Of a DNA stretch of 64,000 nucleotides, positions 43,621 to 51,913 are shown piece after piece (within the stretch, counting starts at the first letter, position 1; each line of letters starts with the position of its first letter). Source of the stretch: JACMRP01 sp047302465 (lineage in GTDB: Bacteria > Bdellovibrionota > Bdellovibrionia > Bdellovibrionales > Bdellovibrionaceae); the NCBI RefSeq assembly GCF_047302465.1, contig NZ_CP178621.1, positions 3,906,001 to 3,970,000 on the forward strand. Reading direction: 5' to 3'. Below the pieces are notes generated by a model. It ran no database searches. It saw nothing but the letters and a program-made list of their open reading frames with translations, and was not told the origin of the DNA. Both the position numbers and the translations under genes were made by a program.

Positions 43621-44901
43621 ATGAAATCATTAGGCCGCCATATTCTAGTTGAGTTTAGTAATTGTAACGCCCAGGTCTTGAATGACGCCAGCATCGTGGA
43701 AAAAGCGATGATTGACGCCGCGAAAATTGCCGGCGCAACTGTCATCAACTCCACGTTCCATCACTTTTCTCCATGGGGCATCTCTGGCGTTGTTGTGATT
43801 CAAGAGAGCCACTTGGCGATCCACACTTGGCCTGAATACAAATACGCCGCTGTCGACCTTTTCACTTGTGGTGAAAGCGTGGACCCTTGGGTGTGCTTCG
43901 AAAGCCTTAAACAGATTTTCCAAGCCAACTACTCTGCAATGGAGCTTATGCGTGGATCTCTGAAGCTGATCAAAAAATCAGACTTTGTTCCACAAGCAAC
44001 TCGCCACGAACCAAGCCCAGTTCAAGAACAGCACATTGAAAGAAACGTTTGGTTTACCGATAAAGACGAAAACCAAGCTTTGTCTTTGCGCTACAACGGC
44101 GAAGTTCTTTTCAACGAAGTTTCTCCGTTCCAGCAAGTTCGCGTTTTCAACACTTATGCTTACGGCAAAATGCTTGCGATCAATAACATGATCATGTGTA
44201 CAGAGCGTGATGAGTATCACTATCACGAGATGATCACTCATCCGATCATGCAGATGCATGGCAATGCTAAGAACGTTCTTGTCATCGGTGGTGGTGATGG
44301 CGGGACTATTCGTGAGATCTTCAAGTACGATGTTGAAAAAGTAACGATGGTCGAAATTGATGACGCAGTTATCCGTGCTTCGAAGCAACATCTTCCTGGA
44401 ATCGCTTCTGAGTTCGGCAATCCGAAATTGAATCTCATTGTCGGTGACGGCATTCAGTTCATCGCTGAAGCTGCTGCGAATAGTTATGATGTCATCATCG
44501 TAGATGGTTCAGATCCAGTGGGTCCTGCGAAAGGACTCTTCACTGCTGAGTTCTACACGAACTGTAAGAAGGCGCTGAAGGACGGCGGTATCTTGATTAC
44601 TCAAGGTGAATCACCGATGTTCCATGAAGAGACTTTCATGGAGCTGAACAAGTGCCTTAAAGGCATTTTTGGCAAGGACCAGACACATACTATGATTTTC
44701 CATGCGACCACATATCCATCGGGGATGTGGAGTTTGCAGATGGGTGTCAAAGGTCAAGCTCATCCTGTCCGCGATTTTAACGCAGATCGCGCTCGCCAAT
44801 TCTGTCATGCGAAAAAATTGAAGTACTACAACCACGAGTTGCATACAGCAGCATTCAGCCTCCCTACTTTTGTCAGAAATATGTTGGGAGAGAGCGTTTA
44901 A
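43621..44901 (+). CDS. SpeD-SpeE fusion: AdoMet decarboxylase plus spermidine synthase
   Basis: A 426-residue fusion of two polyamine enzymes. Residues 1-125 are a short S-adenosylmethionine decarboxylase of SpeH type: the E62-S63 bond (QESHL) is the self-cleavage site that makes the pyruvoyl cofactor, and H68 (HTWPEY) and C83 (FTCGE) are the processing and proton-donor residues. Residues about 140-420 are a spermidine synthase: GGGDGGT (223-229) binds decarboxylated AdoMet, and VDGSDPVGPA (about 294-303) holds the catalytic Asp. The decarboxylated product could be passed within one polypeptide. No clear ribosome site precedes the ATG. Confidence 0.95.
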   Translation: MKSLGRHILVEFSNCNAQVLNDASIVEKAMIDAAKIAGATVINSTFHHFSPWGISGVVVIQESHLAIHTWPEYKYAAVDLFTCGESVDPWVCFESLKQIFQANYSAMELMRGSLKLIKKSDFVPQATRHEPSPVQEQHIERNVWFTDKDENQALSLRYNGEVLFNEVSPFQQVRVFNTYAYGKMLAINNMIMCTERDEYHYHEMITHPIMQMHGNAKNVLVIGGGDGGTIREIFKYDVEKVTMVEIDDAVIRASKQHLPGIASEFGNPKLNLIVGDGIQFIAEAAANSYDVIIVDGSDPVGPAKGLFTAEFYTNCKKALKDGGILITQGESPMFHEETFMELNKCLKGIFGKDQTHTMIFHATTYPSGMWSLQMGVKGQAHPVRDFNADRARQFCHAKKLKYYNHELHTAAFSLPTFVRNMLGESV

Positions 44902-44910
44902 AATGGACCG

Positions 44911-44927
44911 GCCGGGAATTTCCCGGC
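44911..44927. repeat. Palindromic hairpin downstream of speDE
   Basis: A near-perfect palindrome, GCCGGGAATTTCCCGGC, 10 bases after the speDE stop. There is no T-run, so it is a weak terminator at best, or a stabilising hairpin. A TATAGT follows at 44928, which could serve sodB. Confidence 0.4.
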
Positions 44928-44979
44928 TATAGTGTCTTCTTGAAAATCAATTGAGACCATCTCAATCAAGGAGACACCT

Positions 44980-45603
44980 ATGTTTAAACTTCCAAATCTT
45001 CCATACGCAAAAACAGCACTTGCTCCGTTCTTGTCTGAAGAGCAAATGACTTACCACTACGACAAGCATCACAAAGCTTACATCGACAACTTGAACAAGT
45101 TCATGGAAACTGACGCTTCTTTGAAAGGCAAATCTCTTGAAGAGATCGTTTTGTCTTCTTCTGGCGGCGTTTTCAACAATGCGGCTCAAGCTTACAACCA
45201 CACGTTCTTCTGGTTCAACATGCAAGCTCCAGGCGGCAGCACGAAGCCTTCTGCAGCTCTAACAGCAGCGATCACTCGTGATTTCGGCGGCATGGACCAA
45301 TTGAAAGAAAAGTTTGTTGATGGCGGCGTGAAAACTTTCGGATCTGGTTGGATCTGGTTGTGTGCAGACAACGCTGGAAAACTCAGCCTTGTTTCTACGT
45401 CTAATGCTCAAGTGCCATTTACCAACAACGGCCCACGTCCATTGATGGTTGCCGATGTTTGGGAACACGCTTACTACATTGATTACAGAAACTTACGCGC
45501 GAAGTTCCTTGAGACTTTCTGGACTCATGTAAACTGGGATTTCGTAAATCAAAATTTCGAATCTAATAAAGTTCGCGAATTAACGACTTCTATGAAGGCG
45601 TAA
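44980..45603 (+). CDS. sodB: Iron superoxide dismutase
   Basis: Fe-type superoxide dismutase of 207 residues that dismutates superoxide in the cytoplasm. Metal ligands are H26 (YHYDKHH), H74 (YNHTF), D159 and H163 (DVWEHAYY). Q70 in NNAAQAYNHTF is the residue that marks Fe enzymes, as opposed to a Gln later in the chain for Mn enzymes. The N-terminus lacks a signal peptide. AAGGAGACACCT precedes the ATG, and a strong terminator follows. Confidence 0.95.
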   Translation: MFKLPNLPYAKTALAPFLSEEQMTYHYDKHHKAYIDNLNKFMETDASLKGKSLEEIVLSSSGGVFNNAAQAYNHTFFWFNMQAPGGSTKPSAALTAAITRDFGGMDQLKEKFVDGGVKTFGSGWIWLCADNAGKLSLVSTSNAQVPFTNNGPRPLMVADVWEHAYYIDYRNLRAKFLETFWTHVNWDFVNQNFESNKVRELTTSMKA

Positions 45604-45644
45604 AAGTGCTATAGTGATTATGCGCTGATGAAAAAGGCGCAAGA

Positions 45645-45675
45645 AACCCTTACCACCCAGGTAAGGGTTTTTTTA
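45645..45675. terminator. Rho-independent terminator of sodB
   Basis: Perfect 9-bp stem AACCCTTAC / GTAAGGGTT around CACCCAG, then TTTTT; it also lies at the 3' end of the convergent flavoprotein gene. Confidence 0.92.
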
Positions 45676-46236
45676 TTTCAGCCATTTCTTTCTGAAATTC
45701 TTTCGATCAACGGGCCAGCTTTTCCATGCAATTGGACTTTGGGTCGCAAGCACAAGATTATCCACAATCACTTCCAGATCATCCAAGCACCAGAAATCTT
45801 TGGCGTGCTGATTTTTAGATTTCAACGCCAATTGCCCAGACAGAGAATAGGTCATTCCACTCATCGGCGGGATAAGGAATCCCATCGTAGAGAAAACTCC
45901 CTGCAAACGTGACAAGATCGACTTACCACCTACAGAATGCATCAACACGCAAACACCCATAGGCTTGCCAACAATCTCTTCGCGGCCCTCAAGATCCGTC
46001 GCATCTTCTAAAAGTTTTTGCAGAGGACTGCCCCAAGAATCCCAATAGGTTCCTGTTAGACAAAGAATCGCATCCGCTTGAGTGATTTTTTTCAGCAAGC
46101 TGGAACTAAATTTAGTTTTGGCCAAGTTGACCAAATCCCATTTGATATCTTTGCGAGTTTTACGAAGTTCTTGAATGAGAAGACCGCAGTTGCCGGCATC
46201 TCCATGAATGCTTCCATTGAGTATCAGTATTTGCAT
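45673..46236 (-). CDS. NADPH-dependent FMN reductase family protein
   Basis: A 187-residue flavodoxin-like protein. It begins ILILNGSIHGDAGNCGLL, a phosphate-binding loop for FMN, and contains ILCLTGTYWDSWGSPLQ (FMN loop) and GVCVLMHSVGG. It may reduce FMN, quinones or another acceptor with NAD(P)H. No strong ribosome site is seen at ATG 46236. Its 3' end reaches into the sodB terminator. Confidence 0.82.
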   Translation of the reverse strand: MQILILNGSIHGDAGNCGLLIQELRKTRKDIKWDLVNLAKTKFSSSLLKKITQADAILCLTGTYWDSWGSPLQKLLEDATDLEGREEIVGKPMGVCVLMHSVGGKSILSRLQGVFSTMGFLIPPMSGMTYSLSGQLALKSKNQHAKDFWCLDDLEVIVDNLVLATQSPIAWKSWPVDRKNFRKKWLK

Positions 46237-46286
46237 TGGATCAGCATAGGAGAGGGCTTCAGAGACGGCAATGATTTTAGAAAATG

Positions 46287-46321
46287 AAAGGGGGCGGAGT
46301 GGCGAAACTCAAGCCCCCTTT
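46287..46321 (-). terminator. Probable terminator of the HPF gene
   Basis: 9-bp perfect stem AAAGGGGGC / GCCCCCTTT with an inner GAGT/ACTC pair, 30 bases after the HPF stop. On the minus strand it is followed by CATTTTC, a weak T-run. Confidence 0.5.
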
Positions 46322-46351
46322 GCCAGGGAAGAGCAATGTAAAGAAAGACTG

Positions 46352-46723
46352 TTATGAGGCCATCAATAGCTCACGAAGTTCTCTTGAGTGCTCGTGGCGG
46401 CGGTGCTGCGCTTTACGTCCTGTACGACGGCGCATAATTGCTTTTAATGCCACAGCCACTTCGTGAGCCGCTGAATAGATGTCTTCTCCAGTCTTTCTAA
46501 TTTTGATAGTGCGTTTTTGATAACTAGGTTTAAAGATCAACTCGCACATAAACGAAGGTTTACGTGTCAGGGTTCTATGACGATCTGTTTCGACACGGAT
46601 AGTAGCGTGCCCGTTTTCATCTTTTTCGAAGTACGTCTCTAAGCTTGAGCCAATTTTCTCTATCAAGTAAGCCTCGAGAGCTTCTGATTTTTCTAGGTCG
46701 CGGAAGATTATGTCTGTTTGCAT
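46352..46723 (-). CDS. hpf: Ribosome hibernation promoting factor (HPF/RaiA family)
   Basis: A 123-residue cytoplasmic protein of the S30EA family that binds the ribosome decoding site and inactivates or dimerises ribosomes in non-growing cells, fitting a predator with a non-replicating attack phase. Seen: the beta-alpha-beta-beta-beta-alpha core with IRVETDRHRTLTRKP and the helix DIYSAAHEVAVALKAIMRR, then a basic, His-rich tail. It lacks the C-terminal dimerisation domain of long HPF. ATG 46723 follows GGAGTTGG; a TTG two codons upstream is an alternative. Confidence 0.9.
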   Translation of the reverse strand: MQTDIIFRDLEKSEALEAYLIEKIGSSLETYFEKDENGHATIRVETDRHRTLTRKPSFMCELIFKPSYQKRTIKIRKTGEDIYSAAHEVAVALKAIMRRRTGRKAQHRRHEHSRELRELLMAS

Positions 46724-46815
46724 ATCCAACTCCTTCGTTATTCCTGGATCTAGTATCCTTGATTTGAGACATTAGTTAAAATATATATTATTTATACAAC
46801 ACTTAGGATTTTCTT

Positions 46816-47733
46816 ATGTTTAACTACAATCACCTCTATTACTTCTACGTTACAGCTAAGCTTGGTGGCGTCAGCAGCGCCAGTAAGCATTTAAACATCT
46901 CCCAGCCCTCTTTAAGCGCTCAAATCAAGACCTTCGAAGGGTCGGTCAGTCATAAGCTTTTTGAGAAGAATGGCCGCCGCATGCAGCTAACTCGTCAAGG
47001 CGAACAAGTTTATGCTTACTGCCAGCAGATATTCGATATTGCAGGACACCTTTCAGAGCACTTAAAAAGTCCTGACCAAAAAGAAAAACGCCGCATTCAT
47101 ATTGGGGTCAGTGAACAAATTGAAAGACCTTTTATCGCAGACACCTTGGGCAATATTCTTCAGCAAGGAAAGGAACACTTGAATTGCACTCTCACCATTA
47201 GCTCGGGTGAAGAGGAAGAGCTGATTCAAAAACTTAAAACCAAACGCATCGACTTGTTTTTAAGTAATACCTTTGCAAACTTTGACGACCTTCATGAAAT
47301 CGTTGCTTTAAAAATGCCTGTGGCATTAGTGATCTCAAAAAGCTTGTTAAAAAAACTGGGGTATCGTCAATTGCCTACGCTCTCGGAAGTTTTTAAAAAC
47401 GAAAAAATCGGTCTGTTCATTCCATCCCAGAATCTACGTCTTCGGCATGAAGGTGATATTTTCATGCAGCAAAAAAACCTGAAGAAGCCGGTCTTAATGG
47501 AAAGTGAAATCTTGTCCGTGATTGCCCGAGCTGTCGTTGATGACGGCGGTTGTGCGTTCCTACCCGTTCCTTACATCGTCAACGAAATCAAGCTGGGGCT
47601 CGTGAAAGTGATTGGGCCTCAAAGCGGCTACTGGCAGCATCACTTAAGTTTGGTTTCAAGAAAGCAGATCAAGTATGATCCGCTTTTTGATGAGATTAAA
47701 AATAACCTCATTGCACTTAATAAGGCTGTCTAG
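46816..47733 (+). CDS. LysR family regulator, NhaR-like
   Basis: A 305-residue transcription factor. The N-terminal winged helix-turn-helix is NHLYYFYVTAKLGGVSSASKHLNISQPSLSAQIK, and the tryptophan-free opening FNYNHLYYFYV is characteristic of NhaR rather than typical LysR. Residues 90-300 form a periplasmic-binding-like effector domain. NhaR responds to sodium in E. coli; the signal here is unknown. It is divergent from hpf, with 92 bp between, and may control it. TTAGGATTTTCTT precedes the ATG. Confidence 0.9.
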   Translation: MFNYNHLYYFYVTAKLGGVSSASKHLNISQPSLSAQIKTFEGSVSHKLFEKNGRRMQLTRQGEQVYAYCQQIFDIAGHLSEHLKSPDQKEKRRIHIGVSEQIERPFIADTLGNILQQGKEHLNCTLTISSGEEEELIQKLKTKRIDLFLSNTFANFDDLHEIVALKMPVALVISKSLLKKLGYRQLPTLSEVFKNEKIGLFIPSQNLRLRHEGDIFMQQKNLKKPVLMESEILSVIARAVVDDGGCAFLPVPYIVNEIKLGLVKVIGPQSGYWQHHLSLVSRKQIKYDPLFDEIKNNLIALNKAV

Positions 47734-48925
47734 CGACGCTATTACCTAAATCCATAGCCATAATGACTGCGATCTTTGTGAACATCGCTGAGTGGCTAAA
47801 GTTCAGGTCCGAAGAAATGACGTCACGGCTACTATGGATGTTGGGATTCATTGTGCGCAATCGAGCTTCGAACGGCATCAATGCCGGATAAGAATTTTTG
47901 TGCCAAGAAGCGTGATCACTGCAGCCATATCCACATTGGCCTTCTAGAATATTTATTTTAAGATAGGTATTGTTAATGGCATGCAAATATTCCCGGAGCC
48001 ATGCGCTCGTAAAATCTGTCATGCTACCTAAAGTGAAAAGACCTTCACCTGGATACAACGTCATATCTAACTGCAAAACTGCGATTACGTCTTTGTTTTG
48101 TGATTTATATTGAGCCGCGATCTCACCTGAGCCAATCAGGCCAGACTCTTCACCCGCATACCAGAAAAACTCTATCGTACGTTCTGGCTGAGGTTGCGCC
48201 AGAAGAATTCTTAACGTCTCTAACAAGTTCGCAGAACCTGAAGCATTGTCATCAGCACCCGGCGCGTGCGTTTCACCCCACTTTTGAGTGATGGAATCAA
48301 AATGCGCGCCCAATACAATACTCTCTTGCGGACGCGTTTTTCCTGGAATAGTCAGATGAATGGATTTTTGCTTGGTACCGCTATGATTAATCAATTCCAC
48401 TTGGACTGGAAACCCCGTGAATACCGTCATTTGCGCAAGACGATCTTTAAATGCGTTGACCGGCTCATTCGCTTTAGAATCGCGACTTGCACGAGTGGGG
48501 AATGACGACAACCAAGTTACTGTGCTTTCAAGATTTTTCTCACTGACCTGCTGAAGGGCCGCTTCGATCTGCGGGTTTTTCACAACCTGCATGATTTTCA
48601 ATGGCGCGCGCTCGTAAAAGTCATTCTTTTGTTTTTGTTCACGCAAGCTCGAGAAAAGCGTTTGCACAGATTGCAACTGCAGTTCTGCCTTTTCTGGCAA
48701 AGCCTCAAAGCCCCCACATTTTCCGTATAGGTGAGCATGATGAAGAATCGTCTCTTCCATCTTGTCATTGATTTCTGCGTAGGCGACTTTGGTTTCTGGC
48801 TCTTCGGCAATAATTGGAATATTCAATGCACGTAAAAAAGAAGTTTCAGCCAGAATTGGGCGTGCAGCAAAAGCGGCACTGCTCACAAGTAGGACCATCC
48901 CGGTCACTAGATATTGTTTCATCAT
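47717..48925 (-). CDS. Secreted M28 family aminopeptidase
   Basis: A 402-residue exported zinc aminopeptidase with a Sec signal peptide (KQYLVTGMVLLVSSAAFA). The catalytic domain has H208 (GAHFDS), D225 (PGADDNASG), E259-E260 (AGEESG), D287 (LQLDM) and a late His in HSSRDV: the five zinc ligands and general base of the M28 fold, in leucyl-aminopeptidase order. A 130-residue propeptide-like region precedes it. A role in prey protein digestion is inference. AAGGAATGA precedes the double ATG at 48925. It overlaps the LysR gene by 17 bp. Confidence 0.92.
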   Translation of the reverse strand: MMKQYLVTGMVLLVSSAAFAARPILAETSFLRALNIPIIAEEPETKVAYAEINDKMEETILHHAHLYGKCGGFEALPEKAELQLQSVQTLFSSLREQKQKNDFYERAPLKIMQVVKNPQIEAALQQVSEKNLESTVTWLSSFPTRASRDSKANEPVNAFKDRLAQMTVFTGFPVQVELINHSGTKQKSIHLTIPGKTRPQESIVLGAHFDSITQKWGETHAPGADDNASGSANLLETLRILLAQPQPERTIEFFWYAGEESGLIGSGEIAAQYKSQNKDVIAVLQLDMTLYPGEGLFTLGSMTDFTSAWLREYLHAINNTYLKINILEGQCGYGCSDHASWHKNSYPALMPFEARLRTMNPNIHSSRDVISSDLNFSHSAMFTKIAVIMAMDLGNSVARQPY

Positions 48926-48962
48926 TCATTCCTTTGAATGGTCTCAGTGTGTAGCCAGGCTA

Positions 48963-50558
48963 CTATATAAAACTCTCGAAAGGAAATGCTTCTTTTCCGC
49001 CTTGTTCTTTTTGAGCACGGTAATCTTCGGGAATAAAATAACGGTCTAGGTATCTTGGGAGCGCCGACATATCCAAACCTTCTGCGCAGTAACCCACGTA
49101 TCCATCAGGTCGTACCAATATCAATCCATCTTTAAAAATACCGAAGGACTGCAGAATGGTAGATGTATCCAAGCGTTTATTCAGCGTATGCACATGCACC
49201 TGCCCACGGAAATAGCGCTCTAATAAAGCTGCCACACTTTCTTGAGCCTCTGGACACCCTACGACAAACGCATGAAAGAACCCATCCGGCGAAGGATGAC
49301 AAAAACGATCTCCGGCTCTAAGCATTCCTTCTGAAAGAAAATTTTGTTCCGTTAAAGAACTTTTGCGATAGCGAATAGCAATCTGAGATATTTTTGCAAA
49401 TGCATTTTTGCGAAAGTCCTCGTTTTTCAAAAGAAGACGTAAAACAAGTGGCATCATCTTCAATCTTAGCCAGCTGACAAAACCGCCACGATTTGTAACA
49501 AAGCCAAACACTCTGTCCGTCGTACGAATCAAAGCGCGCGCAACAGGAAAACGCTCTTCGTGATAGGTATCTAGAAGTTTATCATGAGCCCAACCAGAAG
49601 TGACGAACCAAAGCTTCCACGCCAGGTTGAAAGCATCCTGTATTCCAGTATTCATCCCTTGTGCCCCAGCGGGACTATGAACATGGGCTGCATCCCCGGC
49701 AAAAAAGCATCTTTGCTCTCGGAAACTTACGACATTACGATGGTGAATTTTGTAAGCAGAAATCCAACGTGGATCTGATATTTGAACATTCAATTTAGAC
49801 TGAGCACGAATTTCAGACTTCATCAGTTCAAAATCTTGATCGGCTTTCTCAGACACATGATCCGGCAGCATACCAATAACACGAAAACGTCCCTCACCCA
49901 CCATGGGAAAGAATCCAGCGAAGCCCTCTCGGGAGCTGCACACTGTGATGTGCTCGCGATGGATAGGACCCTCTAAAGCCACGTCCGCCAAAAGAAAACG
50001 ATTTTCATAAGTGCCCCCCTCAAAAGGAAGTCGCAATAAAGTACGTATGGTACTTCGAGCACCGTCGGCAGCAATAAGATACCGGGCTTTAATAGTGTCG
50101 ATCTTTTCATAGTGACTCACTGACGCCGTTACAAAACTTGCATGTTGTTGCAAATCCACTAGCTCTGTTTGCCAATCAACATCCCGCCCTAAAGATTGCA
50201 GCTTTTCAAGAAGCAAACTTTCGGTTTTAGATTGTTCTAAGATTAGAATGTAAGGATATTCGGTCATACCTTTTCCATAAATCTGGAGATCGATATTGAC
50301 CTTACGTTTGCCGTTGACCATCAAATCCAGGCCCTTGGCGGGATGCCCCAGGTCTACCGCTTTTTGCGCCAATCCTAATTGTTCAAATAATTCTAAAGTA
50401 CGGGCTTGGACACCTAGCGCTTTTGAACGCTCGGTAATGCCTCTGTTTTTTTCAATGACTTTAAACGACACCCCATATTGAGCTAAAAGACACGCAAGAG
50501 TAAGGCCTGTCGGCCCCGCGCCAACAATCAAAACATCAACGTCGGTTTGATGTGTCAT
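48963..50558 (-). CDS. FAD-dependent aromatic-ring monooxygenase (PHBH family)
   Basis: A 531-residue flavoprotein hydroxylase. It has a Rossmann GAGPTGLTLA near the start (13-22), an RLAALGVQ-type second region (ALGVQARTLELFEQLGL), and the third FAD motif GDAAHVHSPAGAQGMNTGIQDA. A C-terminal thioredoxin-like tail follows, as in phenol and aklavinone hydroxylases. Such enzymes hydroxylate phenols or polyketides using NADPH and oxygen; the substrate is unknown. ATG 50558 follows GGGAGCTGCT; the upstream extension to 50594 has no ribosome site. It stands alone, divergent from icd. Confidence 0.92.
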   Translation of the reverse strand: MTHQTDVDVLIVGAGPTGLTLACLLAQYGVSFKVIEKNRGITERSKALGVQARTLELFEQLGLAQKAVDLGHPAKGLDLMVNGKRKVNIDLQIYGKGMTEYPYILILEQSKTESLLLEKLQSLGRDVDWQTELVDLQQHASFVTASVSHYEKIDTIKARYLIAADGARSTIRTLLRLPFEGGTYENRFLLADVALEGPIHREHITVCSSREGFAGFFPMVGEGRFRVIGMLPDHVSEKADQDFELMKSEIRAQSKLNVQISDPRWISAYKIHHRNVVSFREQRCFFAGDAAHVHSPAGAQGMNTGIQDAFNLAWKLWFVTSGWAHDKLLDTYHEERFPVARALIRTTDRVFGFVTNRGGFVSWLRLKMMPLVLRLLLKNEDFRKNAFAKISQIAIRYRKSSLTEQNFLSEGMLRAGDRFCHPSPDGFFHAFVVGCPEAQESVAALLERYFRGQVHVHTLNKRLDTSTILQSFGIFKDGLILVRPDGYVGYCAEGLDMSALPRYLDRYFIPEDYRAQKEQGGKEAFPFESFI

Positions 50559-50647
50559 AGCAGCTCCCGAAGCAATTGCACACTCGACAATCAAATGTGG
50601 AACATTTATAGTAAGCCCAAAACATTTACTTTGAATGGAAGATTTGT

Positions 50648-51877
50648 ATGCAAAAAATTAAAGTCTCAAATCCTGTGGTGGAACTTGATGGCGACGAAAT
50701 GACTCGCGTCATTTGGAGCTTTATTAAAAATAAACTTATTACTCCGTACTTGGATATCGACATTAAATATTACGATTTAGGGATGGAACATCGTGATGCG
50801 ACTAACGACGAAGTTACTGTGGCGTCCGCAGAAGCCATCAAAAAGTACAATGTAGGCATCAAATGCGCGACTATCACTCCAGATGAAGCCCGCGTTAAAG
50901 AATTCAACTTGAAACAAATGTGGAAATCCCCGAACGGAACCATCAGAAATATTTTGGATGGAACTGTTTTCCGTGAGCCTATCGTTTGCAAAAACATTCC
51001 TCGCCTTGTTCCAAACTGGACAGCACCTATTTGTATCGGCCGTCATGCTTTCGGCGACCAATACCGTGCCACAGATTTCGTGACAAAAGGTAAAGGTAAA
51101 TTAACGATCACTTTCGAGCCTGAAGTTGGCGAAAAAATCTCTCACGAAGTTTACAACTTCAAAGGCGATGGCGTTGCTTTGGCAATGTACAACACGGATG
51201 AATCTATTCGTGGTTTTGCTCGCTCTTGCTTCAACATGGCTTTGACAAAAGGCTGGCCTCTTTACTTCTCTTCTAAAAATACTATCTTGAAAAAGTACGA
51301 TGGCCGCTTCAAAGACATCTTTGAAGAGCTCTACACAAAAGAATTCAAATCGACTTATGAAAAAGCTGGCATCACTTACGAACATCGTTTGATTGATGAC
51401 ATGGTAGCATCTGCACTGAAATGGAATGGCAATTTCGTTTGGGCTTGTAAGAACTATGACGGCGACGTTCAATCAGATACAGTTGCTCAAGGTTTCGGTT
51501 CTTTGGGCTTGATGACTTCTGTTTTGATCACTCCAGATGGTAAAACTATGGAATCTGAGGCGGCGCACGGAACTGTGACTCGTCACTTCCGTCAGCATCA
51601 ACAAGGCAAACCAACTTCTACGAATCCAATTGCTTCTATCTTTGCTTGGACTCGCGGTCTTGAGCATCGTGGTAAATTGGATAACAATCAAGAGTTGATC
51701 AATTTCGCTCATGCTTTGGAAAAAGTTTGTGTGCAAACTGTTGAATCTGGAAAAATGACCAAAGACTTAGCTGTTTGCATTTATGGCGACAAAGTAAATT
51801 CAGATCAATATCTGAATACAGAGCCGTTCCTTGAGTTGCTAGATAGCAATTTAAGAAAAGCTCTTACTGGAAAGTAA
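50648..51877 (+). CDS. icd: NADP-dependent isocitrate dehydrogenase
   Basis: TCA-cycle enzyme making 2-oxoglutarate and NADPH, 409 residues. It is of the eukaryote-like type II subfamily: opens VVELDGDEMTRVIWSFIK, has KSPNGTIRNILDGTVFREPI (substrate Ser/Asn loop), RLIDDMVASALKWNGNFVWACKNYDGD (metal and substrate site) and AAHGTVTRHFRQHQQG (NADP site). GGAAGATTTGT precedes the ATG, and a terminator follows. Confidence 0.96.
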   Translation: MQKIKVSNPVVELDGDEMTRVIWSFIKNKLITPYLDIDIKYYDLGMEHRDATNDEVTVASAEAIKKYNVGIKCATITPDEARVKEFNLKQMWKSPNGTIRNILDGTVFREPIVCKNIPRLVPNWTAPICIGRHAFGDQYRATDFVTKGKGKLTITFEPEVGEKISHEVYNFKGDGVALAMYNTDESIRGFARSCFNMALTKGWPLYFSSKNTILKKYDGRFKDIFEELYTKEFKSTYEKAGITYEHRLIDDMVASALKWNGNFVWACKNYDGDVQSDTVAQGFGSLGLMTSVLITPDGKTMESEAAHGTVTRHFRQHQQGKPTSTNPIASIFAWTRGLEHRGKLDNNQELINFAHALEKVCVQTVESGKMTKDLAVCIYGDKVNSDQYLNTEPFLELLDSNLRKALTGK

Positions 51878-51886
51878 GAACTCACA

Positions 51887-51913
51887 AAGGGGATCACAAG
51901 ATCCCCTTTTTTT
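51887..51913. terminator. Rho-independent terminator of icd
   Basis: Perfect 9-bp stem AAGGGGATC / GATCCCCTT with loop ACAA, then TTTTT. It also overlaps the end of the convergent histidine kinase gene. Confidence 0.93.
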
